NCBI GenBank assembly: GCA_009929375.1
Contig: SAAO01000005.1
Coordinates: 61,453-125,452 of the forward strand
Direction: 5' to 3'
Source of the DNA: Bacteroidia bacterium
GTDB lineage: Bacteria > Bacteroidota > Bacteroidia > Bacteroidales > Paludibacteraceae
Length of the DNA stretch: 64,000 bases
In this document: in pieces, positions 9,649 through 18,858 of the stretch
Layout of the letters: each line of letters begins with the position of its first letter
How positions within the stretch are numbered: position 1 is the first letter of the stretch
Notes under the pieces: generated by a model
Databases searched by the model: none
What the model was told of the DNA's origin: nothing
Seen by the model: the letters and a program-made list of their open reading frames with translations, nothing else
Position numbers and translations under genes: made by a program

Positions 9649-11325
9649 ATGAAATTAAAGAATATTTCTATATTAATAGCCGCATCGGCATTTGCGGTGT
9701 TCTCTCTTCCGTCTTGCCAGGAGCTCGACTTACACTTCGAAGGGGGATCGATGGATGATGAACAGATACAAGCTGCCGTTGAAGCAATGCCAGAAAGAAT
9801 TAATGCTTCAGTGAGCGGTATGTATTCAATTCTTGGCAAACCAAATGGTTTCTTCCAGTTGGCAAAGCCCCGTGCAGATGACTTTGGTTATCCTGCAGTA
9901 GCTCTTGGACAGGACTTAAATAGTGGTGATATGGTGAACGTCGTTTCTGATTATGACTGGTTCTCTGTCGCACTTGAATGGTCTGATCGTACTCCAACAT
10001 ATGCTAACCCAAGACTTCGTTTAGGTCTGTTTTACAAAATTCTTTATGCAACTAAGGATGTGTTGAGTGCTATTCCTGATGATACTGATAATGCGGATCT
10101 TAAAAGTAAACGTGGTCAGGCAAAAGCCTTACGTGCTTTCTCGTATCTCTCGTTGGCTCCATATTTTCAGTTTAAGTACAAAGGAAATGAAGATAAGCCT
10201 TCTGTTCCAATGATTAAAGTTGACACAGATCCAAGAAACAACCCACGTGCAACCTTACGTGATTTGTATTTAGGTGAAGGTGGAATTATTCAGGATTTAA
10301 CCGATGCGATTGCTGATTTGGAAGGATTTGCACGCCCAAATAAAGGTATTATTGATCAGCAGGTTGCTTATGGTTTACGTGCACGTGCCTATCTTTATAT
10401 GGAAGAGTGGGAGAAAGCAGCTGCTGATGCAGATAAAGCCTTGGTTGGTTATACTCCTTATGCTTCTAATGAGTTAAATGCTCCTGGTTTTAACGATGCA
10501 AATGATCACAACTGGATGTGGGCGCTGTTGCTCCCTTCTGATGTAGTTAATAGTGTAATTGATGGTTTAGCTTCATGGCCATCACAGTTGGGTTCATTCT
10601 CAGGAAGTGCTTATGTGCCATACGGAGGTATTTATCGTAGTATAAATTCATTGTTGTACAAGAAAATTCCTGCAACTGATGTGAGAAAGTCATGGTGGTT
10701 AAATGAAAGTAAAACATCGCCTTATCTTGAAGGTTTAGTTTGGGTAGATGAAGACAAAGATATTGAGTATAAGGGGCAGGCTATTGTTGACGCAAAAATT
10801 GCTGATGTGAAAGAGCCGATGGCTGCTTATAATAATGTTAAATTCGGACAGAAGGCTGGTGTCGGTGCTCCTTATAATCAGGGTGACTGGTGTATGATGA
10901 GAGCAGAAGAAATGATTCTTATCAAAGCTGAAGCACTTGCAAAAGCTGGAGATTTAGCACAGGGTAAGCTTGTTTTGCAAAACTTCGTTGCGAATAACCG
11001 TAATCCGTTATTTCTAAGTACTGCTACCAACGTTGAGGACTTCGAGAATGAAGTTTGGTTGCAGCGTCGTATTGAGCTTTGGGGTGAAGGTTTTGCCATG
11101 GCTGATGTAATGCGTTTAGGAAAAAATGTAGTTCGTTATCGTCCTGGTCAGGATACAAATGTTCCTGAAACTTACAGATTTAATATTGCTGCAGATAATC
11201 CGTGGATGCTTCTACGTTTTGTTCAGGCTGAGACTACAAATAATATTGGAGTTGTCAATAATGAAGGTGGTACTCAACCTCAGACTGAAGATGGTTCCAG
11301 CTTGACTGATGGTGTAACAGACTAA
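9649..11325 (+). CDS. SusD/RagB family surface glycan- or nutrient-binding lipoprotein
   Basis: Outer-membrane lipoprotein that caps the SusC barrel and binds its substrate. It is 558 residues. The N-terminus is a lipoprotein signal (MKLKNISILIAASAFAVF..SLPSC) with the lipidated Cys at 23. The SusD-type helical region is visible in GQAKALRAFSYLSLAPYFQF (~158-178) and in the TPR-like segment AYGLRARAYLYMEEWEKAAADADKAL. The C-terminal RagB-like part contains EEMILIKAEALAKAGD and the typical RRIELWGEG sequence. It is 28 bases after susC and 25 bases before the next lipoprotein gene, so one transcript is likely. No carbohydrate enzyme is encoded next to it. Confidence 0.95.
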   Translation: MKLKNISILIAASAFAVFSLPSCQELDLHFEGGSMDDEQIQAAVEAMPERINASVSGMYSILGKPNGFFQLAKPRADDFGYPAVALGQDLNSGDMVNVVSDYDWFSVALEWSDRTPTYANPRLRLGLFYKILYATKDVLSAIPDDTDNADLKSKRGQAKALRAFSYLSLAPYFQFKYKGNEDKPSVPMIKVDTDPRNNPRATLRDLYLGEGGIIQDLTDAIADLEGFARPNKGIIDQQVAYGLRARAYLYMEEWEKAAADADKALVGYTPYASNELNAPGFNDANDHNWMWALLLPSDVVNSVIDGLASWPSQLGSFSGSAYVPYGGIYRSINSLLYKKIPATDVRKSWWLNESKTSPYLEGLVWVDEDKDIEYKGQAIVDAKIADVKEPMAAYNNVKFGQKAGVGAPYNQGDWCMMRAEEMILIKAEALAKAGDLAQGKLVLQNFVANNRNPLFLSTATNVEDFENEVWLQRRIELWGEGFAMADVMRLGKNVVRYRPGQDTNVPETYRFNIAADNPWMLLRFVQAETTNNIGVVNNEGGTQPQTEDGSSLTDGVTD

Positions 11326-11350
11326 TGTTTAAAAAATAAATAGATAATAT

Positions 11351-12196
11351 ATGAAAACAAAAAATATATTGACTGCACTGATGTTTGCGGTTGTTACTTT
11401 ATTTGTTGTGTCTTGTGAGGAAGTAGTGGTGCGAGAGCCATCTCCGGACGTAAATCCCGAATCAAATAAAGTTTTTTTTCCAAATCAGCCAACTAAACAG
11501 GTTGTTGTTGCTATTGATCAAAAAACTGTTACTATCCCAATTGAACGTGGGGTATTTGATAAGGAGTTGACTGTAAATCTGAAATTCTCAGGTTATAAAA
11601 CAATCTCAATCCCTTCAAGTGTTAAGTTTGATGCTGGTGATAAAGATACAGTAGTTACTATTACTGTAGGTGAAATTGAGTTGATGAAAAACTATTTAGT
11701 TACTATAGAGGTTGATCAGGCTCATACAAACCCTTACGATACACTGTATAATAAGACAAACTTTTCAATTCTTAGTTTGAACTTGTTAAGAGAGGACTTT
11801 GCTCCTTATGCAATAGGTACTTATGCAAGTGAGTTTTTTGAAGATTCACGGGAAGCTACTTTAGAGTATTCGCCTGCAACTAAGTTATATCGTTTTACAG
11901 ATTGTTGGATGCCTGGATATAGTGTTCTATTTTCATGGAATACTGATGCGACAGATGCTGACAACAAAAATAAGGTTGAGATTAAAGGAACCTTAAATGC
12001 TGATAAATCCTTCGTGTATATTCCAACTGGATATGTTCACTCGACTTATGGCATGGTAAATGCATGGTATAGTAGAGCAAATTTGAAATATTATAATGAA
12101 GAAACTAAAACTTTTACTTTCCCAATTACATGGAGAGTTTCAGCTGGTAGTTTTGGAGCTTATGATGATACATATAAAATAGAAACTGTATTATAG
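11351..12196 (+). CDS. Surface lipoprotein, third gene of the SusC/SusD operon (SusE/F-position, family not recognised)
   Basis: 281-residue lipoprotein: the signal MKTKNILTALMFAVVTLFVV ends in a lipobox with Cys22, and the following acidic residues (CEEVV) fit a Bacteroidota surface-export signal. The N-terminal ~110 residues after the Cys look like a beta-sandwich (alternating strands; VTIPIERGVFDKELTVNLKFSG and DTVVTITVGEIELMKNYLVTIEV) of the Calx-beta or Ig-like kind often found in such proteins. The C-terminal half is rich in aromatic residues (SYFEF-like, YSRANLKYYNEETKTFTF) and may bind ligand. By position it corresponds to SusE/SusF-type helper proteins. I do not recognise a named family. 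Confidence 0.8.
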   Translation: MKTKNILTALMFAVVTLFVVSCEEVVVREPSPDVNPESNKVFFPNQPTKQVVVAIDQKTVTIPIERGVFDKELTVNLKFSGYKTISIPSSVKFDAGDKDTVVTITVGEIELMKNYLVTIEVDQAHTNPYDTLYNKTNFSILSLNLLREDFAPYAIGTYASEFFEDSREATLEYSPATKLYRFTDCWMPGYSVLFSWNTDATDADNKNKVEIKGTLNADKSFVYIPTGYVHSTYGMVNAWYSRANLKYYNEETKTFTFPITWRVSAGSFGAYDDTYKIETVL

Positions 12197-12211
12197 CAGA
12201 GTTTTAATAAT

Positions 12212-12246
12212 AAAGAAGGCTGCCTCTTGAGGCAGCCTTCTTTGTC
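12212..12246 (+). terminator. Terminator of the SusCD operon, probably bidirectional
   Basis: A perfect 15-bp inverted repeat (AAAGAAGGCTGCCTC at 12212-12226, complement at 12229-12243) with a tiny loop lies 15 bases past the lipoprotein stop. T-rich sequence follows on the plus strand. The facing HAD gene ends at 12294, so the hairpin may serve both strands. Confidence 0.88.
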
Positions 12247-12293
12247 TTTATATGATAAGTGTTTGAATTTAGGTATGATTTTTACGTCGTTTT

Positions 12294-12983
12294 CTACACT
12301 ATCTCCCTCAACTCTCTCAGCGACTTAATCCTATAAGTCGCTTTTTTGTTTTCTGCATCGGTATTCAATGGATAATAAACCTGATCGATTTCTGCATTCT
12401 GGGCTCCTACTATGTCAGCTTCGTAGCTGTCGCCAATCATAATGCATTCTTTAGGGTTGCTACAGTCATTTAGCTGCATGGCATATTCAAATATACGTTT
12501 GTCGGGCTTAAGTGCGCCAGCGGCTTCAGAAAGCACGATGTGGCTAAAGTAGTGTCCGATGTTGCTGCTTCTGATTTTTCGGTACTGCACTTCCGTAAAT
12601 CCGTTTGAGATAATTGTAAGCGGATATTTTGACGATAAATAATCGAGTGTTTCGATAGCATATGGCATTAAAGCTGTTTTTGTGGGCAGAATTTCAAGAT
12701 ATTGGTGTCCGATTTCCTCAGCCAGTTCCTGATCGTTTACACCCATGCGTGCTAAAGGATACCGGAAACGTTCGGCCATAAGGAAATCTTTTGTGATTTC
12801 TCCTTTGCCATATGCTTCCCAAAGTTCAATATTCTTTTTTGCGTAAATGCTGAAAAATTCTTCAAAGTCACTAAAATATCTGTCGAGTCTGCGATCGGTG
12901 AACATGTCGGCAAGTGATAAGCGTGCATTTTCGTGAAAGTCCCAAATAGTGTCGTCTAAATCGATGAAAATAAATTTATACAT
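12294..12983 (-). CDS. HAD-superfamily hydrolase, YjjG-like (subfamily IA)
   Basis: Phosphatase of the haloacid dehalogenase superfamily, ~229 residues from the start chosen here (MYKFIFIDLDDT). Motif I is DLDDT at 8-12, motif II is in LTIISNG, motif III Lys is in GALKPDKRIF and motif IV is MIGDSYEADIVGA. The layout (helical cap between motifs I and II) and the closeness to YjjG suggest a nucleoside-monophosphatase or house-cleaning phosphatase; the substrate is inferred only. A longer frame reaches back to 13043, but those 20 codons run through the hairpin that terminates the upstream gene, so the shorter start is preferred. Confidence 0.88.
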   Translation of the reverse strand: MYKFIFIDLDDTIWDFHENARLSLADMFTDRRLDRYFSDFEEFFSIYAKKNIELWEAYGKGEITKDFLMAERFRYPLARMGVNDQELAEEIGHQYLEILPTKTALMPYAIETLDYLSSKYPLTIISNGFTEVQYRKIRSSNIGHYFSHIVLSEAAGALKPDKRIFEYAMQLNDCSNPKECIMIGDSYEADIVGAQNAEIDQVYYPLNTDAENKKATYRIKSLRELREIV

Positions 12984-13005
12984 ATTATTTTGTTTATATA
13001 AATAA

Positions 13006-13040
13006 CAATGCGTTTTCCGGTCTGAACGGAAAACGCATTG
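13006..13040 (-). terminator. Terminator hairpin after the coiled-coil lipoprotein gene
   Basis: A 14-bp inverted repeat, CAATGCGTTTTCCG (13006-13019) and its complement (13027-13040), with a 7-base loop. It lies 37 bases past the stop of the upstream minus-strand gene; the tail on the minus strand is only moderately T-rich. Confidence 0.7.
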
Positions 13041-13076
13041 CAATGAGTATTTAAAAAGAAGTTTTGCGTCAGAAAA

Positions 13077-13943
13077 TTAGTCTACTTCAATCACCAGATA
13101 CTTGCTTACACTCCAGAATGCATCTGTGTCGACAATTAGCAGTACAAAGTTGCCGCTTTCTTTTTCAAGAGTGTACGAAGATTTTGGGTGTGATGTGAGT
13201 ATTTTTGCTCTGCTCGAGTAGAGTGGAATAGACTTGGTTTTGCGTGCATCTATGCGTACAAAATAGTTTTTGTTGAAATCGCTTTCGAGTACTCTTTTGG
13301 GGCGGAAAATGCCGTCCGAAGTCACAATGTTCTGCTCTCTGAGTTCTTTGCGTGTGCCAAATACGTACCAGGCTGTGTGTATAGCTTCATCCTGTTCCTG
13401 TATTTTCGATTCCTTAGTCTCTACATTTGTTTTCAGATTTTCAATGTCTTTCCCAAGTACTTCTACAGTGCTTCCCAGTTCGGCTATCAGTGAGTCCTTT
13501 TTAGCGAGTTCAGTTTCCAATAGGGCTATTTTGCTCGATTCTTCTTCGAGGGCTTTAGTGAGTCGCGCCAGAGTGCGTTCCAGTTCGGTTGACTTTACGG
13601 CACTGTTTTTTATACGGCGTTTTAGTTTAGCCAGTTCTTCCTTATTGGTTTTAAGCAGATCGTTAAGGTAGATCAAATCTTCGTTGATTTTGCTTCGTCC
13701 CTCTGAATCAAGCTCAGGGTCGCCCGACGAGGTAGAGATGACACCTTCAGTTTCCTTGATTTTCTCTATGTTTTGTTCAATCTGATTCATGGTCGAAAAA
13801 TAATCGTCCAATTCCTCCTGCATGGCTTGTTTTGCTCTGAGAAGTGAATCATTTTGAGCCTTCAGCGCTTTGTATTCTTCCGACTGAAAGTTGCAGGCAG
13901 TAAAGAATAATGTCAGGGTTAAGATAAGAAAAGCAGGTTTCAT
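13077..13943 (-). CDS. Coiled-coil lipoprotein
   Basis: 288-residue exported protein. The N-terminal signal (MKPAFLILTLTLFFTAC) has a lipobox with Cys17. Residues ~22-190 are a heptad-rich charged coiled coil (for example ELAKLKRRIKNS, ELERTLARLTKALEEE, IALLETELAKKDSLIAEL). The C-terminal ~95 residues (from AWYVFGTRKELREQNIV) form a compact, beta-rich domain. Bacteroidota genomes often carry one such lipoprotein, sometimes labelled a collagen-binding (Cbp1-like) adhesin; that label is from memory of similar layouts and no binding function is visible here. It has its own terminator and is probably transcribed alone. Confidence 0.82.
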   Translation of the reverse strand: MKPAFLILTLTLFFTACNFQSEEYKALKAQNDSLLRAKQAMQEELDDYFSTMNQIEQNIEKIKETEGVISTSSGDPELDSEGRSKINEDLIYLNDLLKTNKEELAKLKRRIKNSAVKSTELERTLARLTKALEEESSKIALLETELAKKDSLIAELGSTVEVLGKDIENLKTNVETKESKIQEQDEAIHTAWYVFGTRKELREQNIVTSDGIFRPKRVLESDFNKNYFVRIDARKTKSIPLYSSRAKILTSHPKSSYTLEKESGNFVLLIVDTDAFWSVSKYLVIEVD

Positions 13944-14105
13944 TTGTTCTGATTGAATTTAATTATCGGTTGTAACTGGCAGTAAAACATTTCTTTGTAC
14001 GTAAGAGTTCGATTTTTATGCCATATTCATGTTGTTTTAATTTAGTGAATAAAAAACGACTGAATATGAATGATATAAGCTTCGAAATTCGTTACAAATT
14101 TAGTG

Positions 14106-14777
14106 TTATTCTTCTAAACCTGCAACAATAATTACTATTTCTCCTTTAGGCGTGTTAATGTTGTAGTATTCAGAAAGTTCGCTCAGTGTTCCCCTTTTTG
14201 TTTCTTCGAAAACTTTTGATATTTCACGTGAAACGGAGGCGTGGCGTTCTCCTCCGAATACTTCGCTGAGTTGACTCAGCGTTTTAGCTAACCGAAATGG
14301 AGATTCATAAAAAATCATGGTTCGGGTTTCTTCAGCCAGTCTGTTGATTTTTGTTTGTCGTCCTTTTTTTTGTGGCAGAAATCCTTCAAAGCAAAATCTA
14401 TCGTTTGGAAGTCCGGAACAAACCAGTGCAGGTACAAAAGCTGTGGCTCCGGGCAAACATTCTACTTCGATTTCATTTGCGATACATTCACGAACCACAA
14501 GAAATCCCGGATCGGAAATAGCAGGTGTGCCGGCATCTGAAATCAGCGCTACGCATTGTCCGTTTTTTATTCGTTGTACCACCGACTCAACAGTTTTGTG
14601 TTCGTTGAATTTATGATGTGAGTGCATAGGAGTTTCTATGCCAAAATGTTTCAATAAAAAACCACTTGTGCGTGTGTCTTCGGCAAGTATCAAATCGGCT
14701 TCTTTCAAAACTCTGATGGCTCTGAAAGTCATGTCCTCAAGATTTCCTATAGGTGTTGGTACAACAAAAAGCTTCAT
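14106..14777 (-). CDS. rsmI: 16S rRNA (cytidine(1402)-2'-O)-methyltransferase
   Basis: SAM-dependent tetrapyrrole-methylase-fold enzyme that 2'-O-methylates C1402 in the ribosomal decoding centre. The 223 residues match the family core: VPTPIGNLEDMTFRAIRVL at 6-24, AEDTRTS at 32-38, the SAM loop ISDAGTPAISDPG near residues 79-91, and LPGATAFVPALVCSGLP. The C-terminal segment REISKVFEET is typical. It follows the Glu/Thr-rich gene by 37 bases and may share its transcript. Confidence 0.95.
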   Translation of the reverse strand: MKLFVVPTPIGNLEDMTFRAIRVLKEADLILAEDTRTSGFLLKHFGIETPMHSHHKFNEHKTVESVVQRIKNGQCVALISDAGTPAISDPGFLVVRECIANEIEVECLPGATAFVPALVCSGLPNDRFCFEGFLPQKKGRQTKINRLAEETRTMIFYESPFRLAKTLSQLSEVFGGERHASVSREISKVFEETKRGTLSELSEYYNINTPKGEIVIIVAGLEE

Positions 14778-14814
14778 TGGAGATAGATTTATTTAGATCA
14801 GTTACGGTATTACT

Positions 14815-15681
14815 TTAGATAAACTTTCTTTTTACGATCTGATAAAAATCATCTACGTTTTCATTTCCTTTATCCCAGCTGTATTTTGATTGCAGGAACG
14901 ACTGAACTTCATCAAAAGTGGCTAACTGATTGATGTAGTTGAGGGTTTTATTCATGTCTTCGCCATTTCCGCGAAATAATTCGCGTTGGAAGCGAAAACG
15001 GTCACCAATACTGATCGCTGTTTTGATGTCGCTGATTTTTTTATTGGCAAGTGAGGCACTCAACGAGTTATCGTTACTTTTTGACAGAGCTTCATTGCGC
15101 GAAACGGTTGGCTGACTTATTTTGTCGGCAATAGTTGTTTTGCGGGTTTCCTCGGTGACTGTTTTGATTTCAATTTCTTCGATTTTAGTCGCCTCAGGTG
15201 CACTTTCCGATTTCAGTTCAGCCGTAAAAGTTTCGGTCGTTTTGGTTGTTTCCACAAAAGTGTCAGGCTCCTCAACACTTTCTACAGTAATGGTGCTGAT
15301 TGTTTCTTCTATTTCTGTAGTAAGTTCAGAAGTAGCGATCTCAGGAATTTTTTCTTCTGCTATTGTTGTTTCCTGCTGTTGTTCGATTATTTCAGGCTTA
15401 ATGATTTTTTCGACAACTACTTCAATCGCTTTTTCAGGTTGAATTTCTGAATTATGGTGATTACTTATTTCGGGTGTTGGAACAGGAGTTGAAATAATAG
15501 CTTTTTTTTCTTCCTTTATGCCGGCAAGTTCTTCGATAAGTAATTGTATATCTTCTGTTTTACGCTTTGCTATATGTACAATGGATGCAGGATATTCCTC
15601 CATTTCCATAAAGCTTTCGGTAATCATGCTGAGTTCTTCAATGTTTTTGTGAAGCAGTGTGACGATAAGTTTTCTGTTCAT
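14815..15681 (-). CDS. Glu/Thr-rich protein with a conserved C-terminal segment, function unknown
   Basis: 288 residues in three parts. Residues 1-55 are predicted helical (MNRKLIVTLLHKNIEELSMI). Residues ~60-215 are a low-complexity, acidic and Thr/Ile/Val-rich linker (repeats such as TTEIEETISTITVESVEEP), probably disordered. The last ~75 residues (from KKISDIKTAISIGDRFRFQREL to the end) are compact and charged, and contain the sequence FRFQRELFRGNGEDMN that I associate with a family widespread in Bacteroidota. No signal peptide or membrane span is seen, so it is cytoplasmic. It is divergent from tdk with 133 bases between them. Confidence 0.75.
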   Translation of the reverse strand: MNRKLIVTLLHKNIEELSMITESFMEMEEYPASIVHIAKRKTEDIQLLIEELAGIKEEKKAIISTPVPTPEISNHHNSEIQPEKAIEVVVEKIIKPEIIEQQQETTIAEEKIPEIATSELTTEIEETISTITVESVEEPDTFVETTKTTETFTAELKSESAPEATKIEEIEIKTVTEETRKTTIADKISQPTVSRNEALSKSNDNSLSASLANKKISDIKTAISIGDRFRFQRELFRGNGEDMNKTLNYINQLATFDEVQSFLQSKYSWDKGNENVDDFYQIVKRKFI

Positions 15682-15722
15682 ATCTTTTTTTCTAAAACAA
15701 TTTCATTACTTGCAAATTTGTT

Positions 15723-15730
15723 TATTTTTG
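15723..15730 (+). promoter_or_regulatory. Candidate -7 element for tdk
   Basis: TATTTTTG matches TAnnTTTG and lies 85 bases before the tdk start. No well-spaced -33 element was found, so support is limited. Confidence 0.4.
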
Positions 15731-15814
15731 TGCTTGGAATGTTATTCCGGCTGTAAAGTTACAATTTTAAGAAGAAACAGTAAAGAAATAAGTACTTAAT
15801 TACAATTAAATAGC

Positions 15815-16411
15815 ATGATTTATTCAGAAAGAAATCATCCGATACAACAGAAACGGGGGAGTATAGAAGTGATTTGTGGTTCAATGTTTTCGGGCAAAAC
15901 TGAGGAACTTATCAGAAGATTGAAACGGGCAAAGTTTGCAAAACAGCGTGTAGAAATTTTTAAACCAAAAATTGACACGAGATATTCTGAGGATGAGGTT
16001 GTATCGCACGATCGTACTTCGATACGGTCAACTCCTGTTGAGTCGTCGGGTAGTATCATGCTAATGTCGGGTGAGGTGGATGTGATTGGTATCGATGAGG
16101 CGCAATTTTTCGACGACGGATTGGTGGATGTTTGTACGCAGCTTGCGAATCAGGGAATTCGTGTGATTGTGGCCGGACTGGATATGGATTTTCGTGGGGT
16201 GCCTTTTGGACCAATGCCGGCTTTGTGCGCTGTAGCCGAAGATGTGTATAAAGTACATGCTATTTGTGTGCGTTGCGGAGCCCTTGCATATGTTTCGCAC
16301 CGGTTGGTTGATAGCGATAAACGAGTTTTGCTTGGGGAAATGGCCGAATACGAACCTATATGTCGCGATTGTTTTAATAAAACAAAGGAGGAAAAGCATC
16401 TGGTCGAATAA
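15815..16411 (+). CDS. tdk: Thymidine kinase (type II)
   Basis: Salvage enzyme that phosphorylates thymidine with ATP. It is 198 residues. The Walker A loop GSMFSGKT is at 22-29, the Walker B/DEAQFF motif at about 94-99, and two Cys pairs that bind the structural zinc are at CVRC (~152-155) and CRDC (~187-190). The lasso/thymidine-binding loop lies between the zinc pairs. A 14-residue N-terminal extension before the kinase core is normal for Bacteroidota. The AI-2E-type transporter gene starts 49 bases downstream and may be co-transcribed. Confidence 0.96.
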   Translation: MIYSERNHPIQQKRGSIEVICGSMFSGKTEELIRRLKRAKFAKQRVEIFKPKIDTRYSEDEVVSHDRTSIRSTPVESSGSIMLMSGEVDVIGIDEAQFFDDGLVDVCTQLANQGIRVIVAGLDMDFRGVPFGPMPALCAVAEDVYKVHAICVRCGALAYVSHRLVDSDKRVLLGEMAEYEPICRDCFNKTKEEKHLVE

Positions 16412-16460
16412 AGAGAAATCAGTTATCAAAAAATAATGTTTCCGTAAAAAATGCTTTATT

Positions 16461-17600
16461 ATGAATGTCACACGTCCTTATACTTTCGACAGAGTAGTTC
16501 GAATTCTTATCGGACTAACAGTGATTGTGTTGTTATTTCTGCTCACAAAGCGTTTGAGTGCGGTTTTATTCCCGTTTTTACTCGCATGGTTGCTGGCTTA
16601 TATGCTGCATCCGATTGTGAGTTTTTTTCAGCATAAAGTAAAATTACGAAACAGGATTTTGTCGGTTCTGGTAACTTTTAACTTACTGGCAAGTGTGCTT
16701 ACCGGCCTTGTAATGCTCATTGCCCCAATGATAAGCAACGAAGTGCTGCGAATGTCGGAGTTGATTTCGCTGTATGTGCAGGGAGTGAATGTGGATACTA
16801 TTCTACCTGTGACATGGCAAAATGAAATTCGCGATTTTCTTTCGCAGCTTAATATACAGGCGTTATTTTCGGATCCGGCTTTGCGATCGGTTATCGAAAA
16901 AGTTGCTCCTCAGCTTTGGAATATTGTGGATAACTCGATTAGTCTTTTATTGGGTCTGACAGTGATTTTGCTTATATTTCTTTACACCATCTTTATATTG
17001 CTCGATTACGAAAAGGTTACTCAGGGCTGGTACAGCATTATTCCGAATAAATTCCGGCCACTTATTGTTGGCATTATGGAAGATATTGAGGATGGAATGA
17101 ACCGTTATTTCCGTGGTCAGGCTCTTGTGGCATTACTTGTAGGCATTTTGTTCAGTATCGGATTTGTGATTATAGGACTTCCTATGGCCATTTTGTTCGG
17201 GCTTTTTGTGGGCTTGCTTAATTTGGTTCCTTATTTGCAAACTGTTGCTTTTGTTCCCGGAATTTTTCTGGTATTAATGAAATCAATAGAGTCGGGCAGT
17301 AGTTTCGGAACGGAATTGATATGGATGCTCGTGGTTTTTGCTGTGGTACAAACCATTCAGGACATGTTCCTAGTTCCGAAAATTATGGGTAAGGTTACAG
17401 GTTTGAAGCCAGCTGTGATTCTTTTGTCGCTTTCGGTTTGGGGCTCGCTTATGGGGATGGTCGGGCTGATTATAGCATTGCCGCTTACCACACTGATAAT
17501 ATCGTATTACAAGCGTTTTGTACTTAACGAAGAAGGATTGCCGGTTGAGCAGCCTTCAGTCAGTGAAATAGTTGCCGACGAAGGTGAAACTGAAGTGTGA
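16461..17600 (+). CDS. AI-2E family transporter (PerM/YdiK-like membrane protein)
   Basis: 379-residue polytopic membrane protein. Two N-terminal hydrophobic segments (~18-50) are followed by another (~65-90), a soluble stretch (~95-155, ISLYVQGVNVDTILP), and a C-terminal group of helices from ~160 to 345. The conserved loop MNRYFRGQALVALLVGILFS lies at about 214-233 and the segment GLPMAILFGLFVGLLNLVPYL follows; both are characteristic of this family. Family members have been linked to autoinducer-2 export and to Na+/H+ exchange, and the substrate here is unknown. Its stop is 10 bases from the stop of the convergent CorC-like gene. Confidence 0.9.
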   Translation: MNVTRPYTFDRVVRILIGLTVIVLLFLLTKRLSAVLFPFLLAWLLAYMLHPIVSFFQHKVKLRNRILSVLVTFNLLASVLTGLVMLIAPMISNEVLRMSELISLYVQGVNVDTILPVTWQNEIRDFLSQLNIQALFSDPALRSVIEKVAPQLWNIVDNSISLLLGLTVILLIFLYTIFILLDYEKVTQGWYSIIPNKFRPLIVGIMEDIEDGMNRYFRGQALVALLVGILFSIGFVIIGLPMAILFGLFVGLLNLVPYLQTVAFVPGIFLVLMKSIESGSSFGTELIWMLVVFAVVQTIQDMFLVPKIMGKVTGLKPAVILLSLSVWGSLMGMVGLIIALPLTTLIISYYKRFVLNEEGLPVEQPSVSEIVADEGETEV

Positions 17601-17610
17601 GTTTTGTTTT

Positions 17611-18858
17611 TTATAACGAAATCCGCACAAGTTCGATACGGTTATTCGTAACTTTTATACACTTAATGTTGAAATTGTCGATACGGATAACTTCGTTCAG
17701 TTTTGGAAAATGCTGGTGATGATGCAATATAAAACCAGCTATGGTTTCGTATTCATCTGATTCGGGAATATTGAGACCAAATTTCTGATTGGCAGTTTTA
17801 ACTTCGAGCCTACCTGAGAAAAGATATTCGTTTTCGGCAGTTTGCTCAGCAGTATAGTCGCGCACATCGTGCTCATCTTCAATTTCACCGAAAATTTCTT
17901 CAATAATATCCTCAAGAGTGACAATTCCGGCCGTTCCACCAAATTCGTCAACCACCACAGCAATACTTTTTTTCTGAAGCATTAGTAACTTCATAAGTTT
18001 CTGTGCCGCCATATTTTCGGGTACAATCGGAATTTGATTGATGTATTTGCGCCAGTCTTTCTGATGTTCAAACATTTCGGATGAATGAATATATCCAATA
18101 ATGTTGTCGATATCGTTTTTATAAATCGGAATTTTCGATAGTCCTGTTTCAATAAAAGTCTGTTTCAGAACTTCTACATCGGTATTATATTCAAGCGCAA
18201 TAATTTCAGTGCGAGGCAACGAACAGTCGCGAAGGCGAACTTTTGAGAAATCGAGCGCATTCTGAAATATCTTTACTTCGTTATCGAATTCCTTTTCAGT
18301 CTCTTTGTTTTCGAAACTTTCCTGAATCAGATAATTCAAATCGATACGTGAAAATACATTCTCCTGTGCAGAAGAGTTGAATCCTACTCCGCTAAGTTTC
18401 ATAAGTTTTACCGAAGCCCATGTACTGAAACTAGAAATAGGGTAGAGGATAACATAGAAAAACATCAAAAGCCACGAAAATAGCTTAAGCCAGAGATTGG
18501 GATTTACCCTGAAAATGGTTTTTGGAACAAACTCTCCGGTGATAAGTACAATAATGGTCGCCAGAATAGTTTGTACGAGCGTGATAATAAATTGATTTCC
18601 CAAAAATGAAAGGCCCGGCGTTAGCAAATCAGCCATCATAAGTCCGTAAATTACCAAACATATGTTGTTGCCAACCAGCATTGTGGATATGTATTGCTGA
18701 GGATTTCGGTAAAAAACAGAAAGTATGGAGGATGCCAGACTTCGTTGTTTTTTATCAAGTTCAAAACGAAGTTTGTTTGATGATACAAATGCTATCTCCA
18801 TGCCTGAAAAGAAGGCAGAGAATGCGAGTGTCCAAAGTATTAAGGGTATGTTTTCCAA
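17611..18858 (-). CDS. HlyC/CorC-type membrane protein: DUF21 (CNNM) + CBS pair + CorC domain
   Basis: 415 residues. The N-terminal DUF21/CNNM transmembrane module (~1-150; four hydrophobic segments, with the SGMEIAFVSSNKLRFE start) is followed by two CBS domains (~195-320, ending in VVDEFGGTAGIVTLEDIIEEIFGEI). A C-terminal CorC_HlyC domain (~335-415, EYLFSGRLEV to the end) completes it. Proteins of this layout act in Mg2+/Co2+ efflux or homeostasis. The gliding-motility protein GldE has the same layout, so GldE is the main alternative; the sequence alone does not separate them. A -7 element (TATATTTG, minus strand 18897-18890) lies ~32 bases before the ATG. Confidence 0.9.
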   Translation of the reverse strand: MENIPLILWTLAFSAFFSGMEIAFVSSNKLRFELDKKQRSLASSILSVFYRNPQQYISTMLVGNNICLVIYGLMMADLLTPGLSFLGNQFIITLVQTILATIIVLITGEFVPKTIFRVNPNLWLKLFSWLLMFFYVILYPISSFSTWASVKLMKLSGVGFNSSAQENVFSRIDLNYLIQESFENKETEKEFDNEVKIFQNALDFSKVRLRDCSLPRTEIIALEYNTDVEVLKQTFIETGLSKIPIYKNDIDNIIGYIHSSEMFEHQKDWRKYINQIPIVPENMAAQKLMKLLMLQKKSIAVVVDEFGGTAGIVTLEDIIEEIFGEIEDEHDVRDYTAEQTAENEYLFSGRLEVKTANQKFGLNIPESDEYETIAGFILHHHQHFPKLNEVIRIDNFNIKCIKVTNNRIELVRISL

